DNA of 64,000 bases from Lobosporangium transversale. Its lineage: Eukaryota; Mortierellomycota; Mortierellomycetes; Mortierellales; Mortierellaceae. Under the pieces are notes generated by a model. It was not told where the DNA came from, made no database searches, and saw nothing but the letters and a program-made list of their open reading frames with translations. Below are positions 59,601 through 64,000 of this stretch, one piece after another. Each line of letters starts with the position of its first letter. Within the stretch, counting starts at the first letter, position 1. The stretch lies in NCBI RefSeq assembly GCF_002105155.1, contig NW_019028989.1:620001-684000 (forward strand), given 5' to 3'. The position numbers and the translations under genes are program-made.

Positions 59601-62600
59601 CTTGACCATCACATCCTCCAAAGCTTTGACGAGACGACGCTGGATATAGCCAGTCTCGGCAGTCTTAACAGCGGTATCAATTAAACCTTTAAATTGCAAG
59701 AGAAATAAAGCAATCGAAATGTATCATAACGTTGATTATTACGCTCACTAACATTAGTACCGTTTATATAATATATGTGATCCGGTCTTTGATCCTTACC
59801 TTCACGACCTCCCATGGCATGGAAAAAGAATTCCTGAGGAGTAAGACCTCGGAGATATGAATTCTCGACAAATCCACGGCTCTCAGGTGAGTGGTCGTCT
59901 TTTGTAAAATGAGGTAATGTGCGGTACTTGAAACCGAAAGGAATACGCTTTCCTTCCACGTTTTGTTGACCCACACAGGCTGTCATTTGCGAAACGTTGA
60001 TGAACGAACCCTTCGATCCTGAGATAACCATCTGTTTGACATTGTTATCCTCGCGCAAACTCTGTTGCGCCATCTTACCAGCATCATCACGGGCTGTGTT
60101 CAATGCTCTGTTGACATTTGACTCGAATGTCTCACGCAGTGTCATACCAGGTTTGCACTCTAGCTTATCCTGTTGTGCTTGAATAATCAAATCACTCACA
60201 TTCGTAGTTGCATTGTTGATAATTGAAGTAATTGTCATGACAGTGTTACGATCAGCGACTGTATCTCCAATACCAATGCTGAATCCGTGATGAAGAAGCC
60301 AGTAATTTACAACTGTTTGGCATCCATTGAAAAATGTTTTCGCAATTTCAGGCCCATGCTGATTCATAATAACATGGATCAGTCCACCTCCAGATGTACC
60401 AACGGTCTTCTTGCAAATAATACCACAGATCAGCTCGCCATTCTCGACAATTACTTTGGTATCCCCAGGTGAAATATCGCTTTCCTCATTATCAGGGTGG
60501 GTCGAATGAAATGTAATACAATTGATACCCTTAGGGATAATCATGCTCACTAATTGTTTTCCAGTCCATAGCGGCTTAGGTTTCAGGATAGCAGGCGTCG
60601 GCAAAAAGCCCTCCCAGCCAGGAACCCACATCACCAGATTCATCACCATCTCCTTGGTCAGAAAACAATCGCGCTTTGTAAACTTGCGGATACCGCACAA
60701 AGTATCTTGTACGATACCCATGACTGGTTTGTTGGATTGTGGTGATACAATTTGGCGAGGGACCATGCAAATCTCTGTGATCTCAGCTCGAGTCTCTACT
60801 GACTGGGGCACATGCAAATTCATCTCGTCTCCGTCGAAATCGGCATTATATGGAGATGTAACAGACAAATTCAAGCGAAATGTCGAGTAAGGCATAACAC
60901 GAATCCTGTGGCCCATCATAGACATTTTGTGCAACGAAGGCTGTCGGTTGAAAATGACCACATCGCCGTCATTGATATGGCGCTCAACCTTCCATCCAAG
61001 CTGGAGAGGTACTTCGCGCTTGTTCCACCGCAAATCAATACGTTGCCCATCGTCGCGAATCACATATACTGCGCCAGGATGTTCCGTCGGACCATTTCTC
61101 ACCAACTCCTGCAATTTGTCAATGTTGTAAGGCGTGACCAGCTCTGGAAATGTGAGCGTTCGGGCAATACTGCGCGGAACACCAACCTCATCAATCGATA
61201 GGTTAGGATCTCCTGTAATGACCGTACGTGCCGAGAAATCCACACGTTTACCCATCAAATTCCCACGCAAACGACCTTCTTTGCCCTTCAGACGTGCACG
61301 GATTGATTTCAACTATGTATAATCAACCAGAAGAAGAGAAAAAAAAAAAAAAAAAAAAAAAAAGATGTCAGTTATGGATATGCCCGCAATATTCGGACTT
61401 AATAATCTTGAGATAACGTCATAAGTTATCCTTACAGGTCGTCCATTTTTATGCGCGGCTGCTGGCTGGCCAGCAATATCATTGTCCATGTATGTTGCCA
61501 CATGATATTGAAGCAGTTGTTCGTGCTGCTGAATCAAATGAGCCGGTGTTCCATCTTGCGCACATCGATAAACATCAGCATTAGTCTTAATAATGGCGAA
61601 CAGTTTGTGAGTCAGATCATCCTCTCCTGTACTTGATCCATCCATCTGAATACTAGGACGAACTGCTAGAGGAGGAATGGGCAGGACCGTCATGATCATC
61701 CACTCTGGCCGAGCAAATTCTGGTGACAATCCCATCGCCTCAATATCCTCGTCAGAGATACGTTTGAGAATATGATAAGCATCGCTGGGTGATAATGTGC
61801 GCTTGCCTTCGGGTTGTGAGTCATCGTTGGCATTGGCCTTAAAATTAACGCTCAGTCCCAGACCTTCTTTGCGGAAGATGGGCTGACGATGCCCACATCC
61901 TCCATGTGACTTTTTCTTTGGCTGTGGGTTTCCATGCTCATCAATTTCCATTTCGTTGCCCATCTCACCGTCAATTTCATCGCCGCCCTCGCAGACCATT
62001 TTTGTTTTAGCCAACTCCCACACAGCTTTCAATCGGACCTTAGGATCTCTGATTCGACGTGCGCGAACAAACTTGCTATTGTTCTATAAAGATGATGCAA
62101 TTATCCAGTAGATGCGATTGGCACTTTGTCATTGAGTGTCTTTTTTTTTTTTTTTTTTTTTTTTTTGTTTTTGTTTTTCTCTGTAGAGAGTTTATGTGGA
62201 AAAAAAAAAAAAAAAAAAAAAAATACTAAACGACCAAATCCTTACATCGTCCACTTTGAGTTTTGAGCAGGAGTAGCATACACACTCAAGGATCTTTTTG
62301 ACTTTTGTGAGGAAGCCTAGAAAGTTTAAACAGATATAGATCAGATTATAGATAATAAATGGATAATAAAGATTAACAATAGTAATTAAAAATAATAAAT
62401 AATAAATTACAGTAACAAATAGTAAATAAATAAATGATAATAGTAGAAATGCTGTTTGATTAGAGCCAATTAAGTGTACCGTTGAGATAGACAGGCTTAG
62501 CAAGCTCAATGTGCCCAAAGTGGCCAGGACACTCAGCCATGCCTTCAGAGCAAGTTTGGCACTTGAAGTTTCGGTTAATAGTTCCCATTCTAGGGTCATG

Positions 62601-62880
62601 CAGGCCACCAATCTTAGGTCTCTTAGTGGCTTCGTCGATCAGTTCTGCATGCTCAATCTTGGCCACTGACATATTTTTCTATATTAAAAGAAAAAAAGAA
62701 ATGTGAGAAACCGATAAGCATTTATTAATATTGCTTTACTTTACGGGAAGCAGCGATAATACATCTTGTTTCTCTTTTCATCATGAAACGTACAATTTCC
62801 TCAGGTGAAAGGATGCCAAACTGTACGCAGTCCACACGCCGCAGCGGTGCTGATGAATATGCGAAACGTGTATTACTCAT
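56667..62880 (-). CDS. RPB1: RNA polymerase II largest subunit RPB1
   Basis: Six exons in transcript order (62794-62880, 62480-62678, 62246-62316, 61436-62083, 59800-61312, 56667-59686) close in phase to 1,845 residues, close to the normal RPB1 length. Landmarks: [20 protein letters not shown] at the start, the zinc-binding [17 protein letters not shown] and CVCYSC, the clamp segment [20 protein letters not shown], the catalytic metal-binding loop [12 protein letters not shown], the funnel/bridge segment ending [34 protein letters not shown] near the trigger loop, and a C-terminal domain of about 30 YSPTSPS heptads. The protein forms the active site of the nuclear enzyme that transcribes all mRNA, and its tail recruits processing factors by phosphorylation. 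It ends in an acidic SDDEE motif. Three of the five introns are very short, and introns 3 and 4 hold homopolymer tracts. Confidence 0.97.
56830..57500 (-). repeat. RPB1 C-terminal heptad-repeat coding array
   Basis: About thirty 21-bp units encode YSPTSPS and variants. Consensus heptads dominate; a divergent spacer ([13 protein letters not shown], near 57190-57225) splits the array into two blocks, and the promoter-proximal side starts with degenerate units such as YSPASPG and YATSPG. Third codon positions vary between units, so the array is not a recent simple-repeat expansion. Confidence 0.95.
61339..61363. repeat. Homopolymer tract in RPB1 intron 4
   Basis: An A run of about 25 nt on the plus strand (T on the sense strand) lies before the acceptor at 61313. 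Confidence 0.9.
62142..62222. repeat. Two opposite homopolymer tracts in RPB1 intron 3
   Basis: T25 (62142-62166) and A23 (62200-62222) face each other across 33 bases within one intron and could pair as a long A-U stem in the pre-mRNA. Confidence 0.85.
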
Positions 62881-64000
62881 GATAGAGAAGGACAGATGAC
62901 AGATGACAGAGCAAAGAGAGAATCAGATGGGAAAACTCCTGTCTTTATAGCTATTCTCCACTTTCTGCTGCGCATACGTAAAAATAAATCTTGGTGACGT
63001 ACGTAGCTGCGTGTCTAGAGCTTGAGCGCTAGCTAACACCTCAGCTAACACTTTTTTTTTGTTAAATGCACCTCAGCTAATACTTTTTTTTTTTTTTAAC
63101 ACTTTGTACCCTCACTCACGTTTCCAGCAGACGCCTAACGTTCTCACCCAATGCACCTCTTTTCCTCATTTTCCGATTACATGTCTAACGACCTAATTCA
63201 ATTCTATTGAAGTCCTCTCTTTTTTCTAGTCATTAAACCTTACAGCAGTAGACAAGTTTGTGAGTGATCCTTTCCCAAGCTTGTATTCATCACTAGGCTC
63301 AGAACCTTAAGAGGCTTCACCACCTTTACACGCATTACATGAGTCCTACATTGTCATAAAAAATTTACATTATATAACACATAAAAAATAATAAATAATT
63401 AAAGGATCTTTATTTTTCAGTGGGTGTCCATGAATTTGTACCTTGACCGCCCTTCAAACCTAGTCTTTAGGCAATTTGGCTGACTTAGTAGGATAGGTAG
63501 TTGATTTTCTGCTGCACTCAAGCCGAGGCTGTCTGAGTCTTTATCTCTTTCTTGCTCTCTCTTCATAGGCAGTATACAATCGACTCACCATGTTGACTAT
63601 GGCCGATCAGAATCTAGGAGAATAACAGGAAGATATTGGTACTAATATTTATTGACTCTCCTTGCTGCAATAGACATTTCATTTTATCTCGCACATTTGA
63701 ACTTCTTTTCACTCTGTCGTTGCTATCGTCCATAATTTCACCTGCTTTGTGCCTCCTTTCCCCTTCACGGCGGCCTTCCTCTGCCTCCTCCTCTCCTGCT
63801 TCGCTCTCTTCTCATTCTCTTCTTCTCTCTTTTTCTCCACTTCTTCCTTCCTAGCCAATATTTATCTTAAATGATCAAAATCATTTGATATGTAAACGGA
63901 TTATTCAGTAGGCGGCGGTCGTGTCCATTTTCTATAGTTTAGTTCCTTATGAAACTTGTAAGACTTCACTTCATTTATCCCTGGCCTTTCTGATTCCACG
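62881..64000. promoter_or_regulatory. RPB1 upstream region to window edge
   Basis: TTTATA on the plus strand at 62944-62949 is a TATAAA on the minus strand, 64 bases upstream of the RPB1 start codon, and may be its TATA box. T runs occur at 63053-63060 and 63085-63098. The stretch 63700-63855 is strongly pyrimidine-rich on the plus strand and could be the leader of a gene starting beyond the window. No coding region is supported. Confidence 0.45.

Noticed and set aside
63636-63854. 72-codon frame near the right edge
   Set aside because: Ser/Leu-rich translation of a CT-rich tract with no continuation inside the window.
1-64000. tRNA, rRNA, CRISPR arrays and LTR retrotransposons
   Set aside because: I looked for tRNA T-arms, regularly spaced repeats and long direct terminal repeats and found none that held up.

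Overview
This 64 kb window looks like nuclear DNA of an early-diverging filamentous fungus. The genes are intron-rich with short spliceosomal introns (GTAAGT/GTATGT-type donors), and the proteins resemble those of Mucoromycota, most likely Mortierellomycotina. That assignment is inferred from style and gene content, not from a database match. I rebuilt exon structures by hand from splice consensus, reading-frame phase and family similarity; codon phases close exactly for almost every multi-exon gene listed.

Layout. 0-1.6 kb: a decayed protease-associated/transmembrane/RING-H2 ubiquitin ligase. 1.9-6.1 kb: two unrecognised, low-complexity proteins. 6.1-10 kb: a gene desert holding fragments of at least one dead minus-strand gene. 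10-14.6 kb: a PH plus leucine-rich-repeat protein with a candidate alternative tail-anchored isoform hidden in its first intron. 14.8-17.7 kb: a protein with about eight Myb/SANT repeats. 17.9-19.7 kb: ribosome-biogenesis factor EFG1. 19.9-24.3 kb (minus): secreted subtilisin-like protease. 24.7-28.4 kb (minus): CDC7 kinase. 30.6-32.2 kb: a cap-binding protein of 4EHP type. 32.4-35.1 kb (minus): the AAA+ genome-maintenance ATPase MGS1/WRNIP1. 38.7-46.1 kb: a giant secreted DUF3712-type repeat protein. 46.3-49.0 kb (minus): an LRWD1/ORCA-like WD40 protein. 56.7-62.9 kb (minus): RPB1, the largest subunit of RNA polymerase II, with its heptad-repeat tail.

The most interesting region is 49.0-56.3 kb, wedged between the LRWD1-like gene and RPB1. 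It contains a Mutator-like (MULE) DDE transposase on the plus strand and, divergently on the minus strand, a FEN1/XPG-type 5' nuclease whose exons run in phase into a Fanzor (eukaryotic TnpB/OMEGA-type RuvC nuclease). The layout suggests a DNA transposon carrying a flap-nuclease-Fanzor fusion. The copy is dead: it has nonsense codons, two single-base frameshifts and a 96-bp MITE flanked by a 9-bp target-site duplication inside the transposase. The RuvC D/E/D residues, the zinc ribbon and the XPG metal ligands are all still readable.

Most intact genes are core nuclear functions: transcription (RPB1), replication and repair (CDC7, MGS1, LRWD1-like), ribosome biogenesis (EFG1) and translation control (eIF4E-like). 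They are unrelated neighbours rather than a pathway cluster. A genome-wide quirk visible here is that many introns and UTRs hold 20-34-nt poly(A) or poly(T) tracts, while exons do not.
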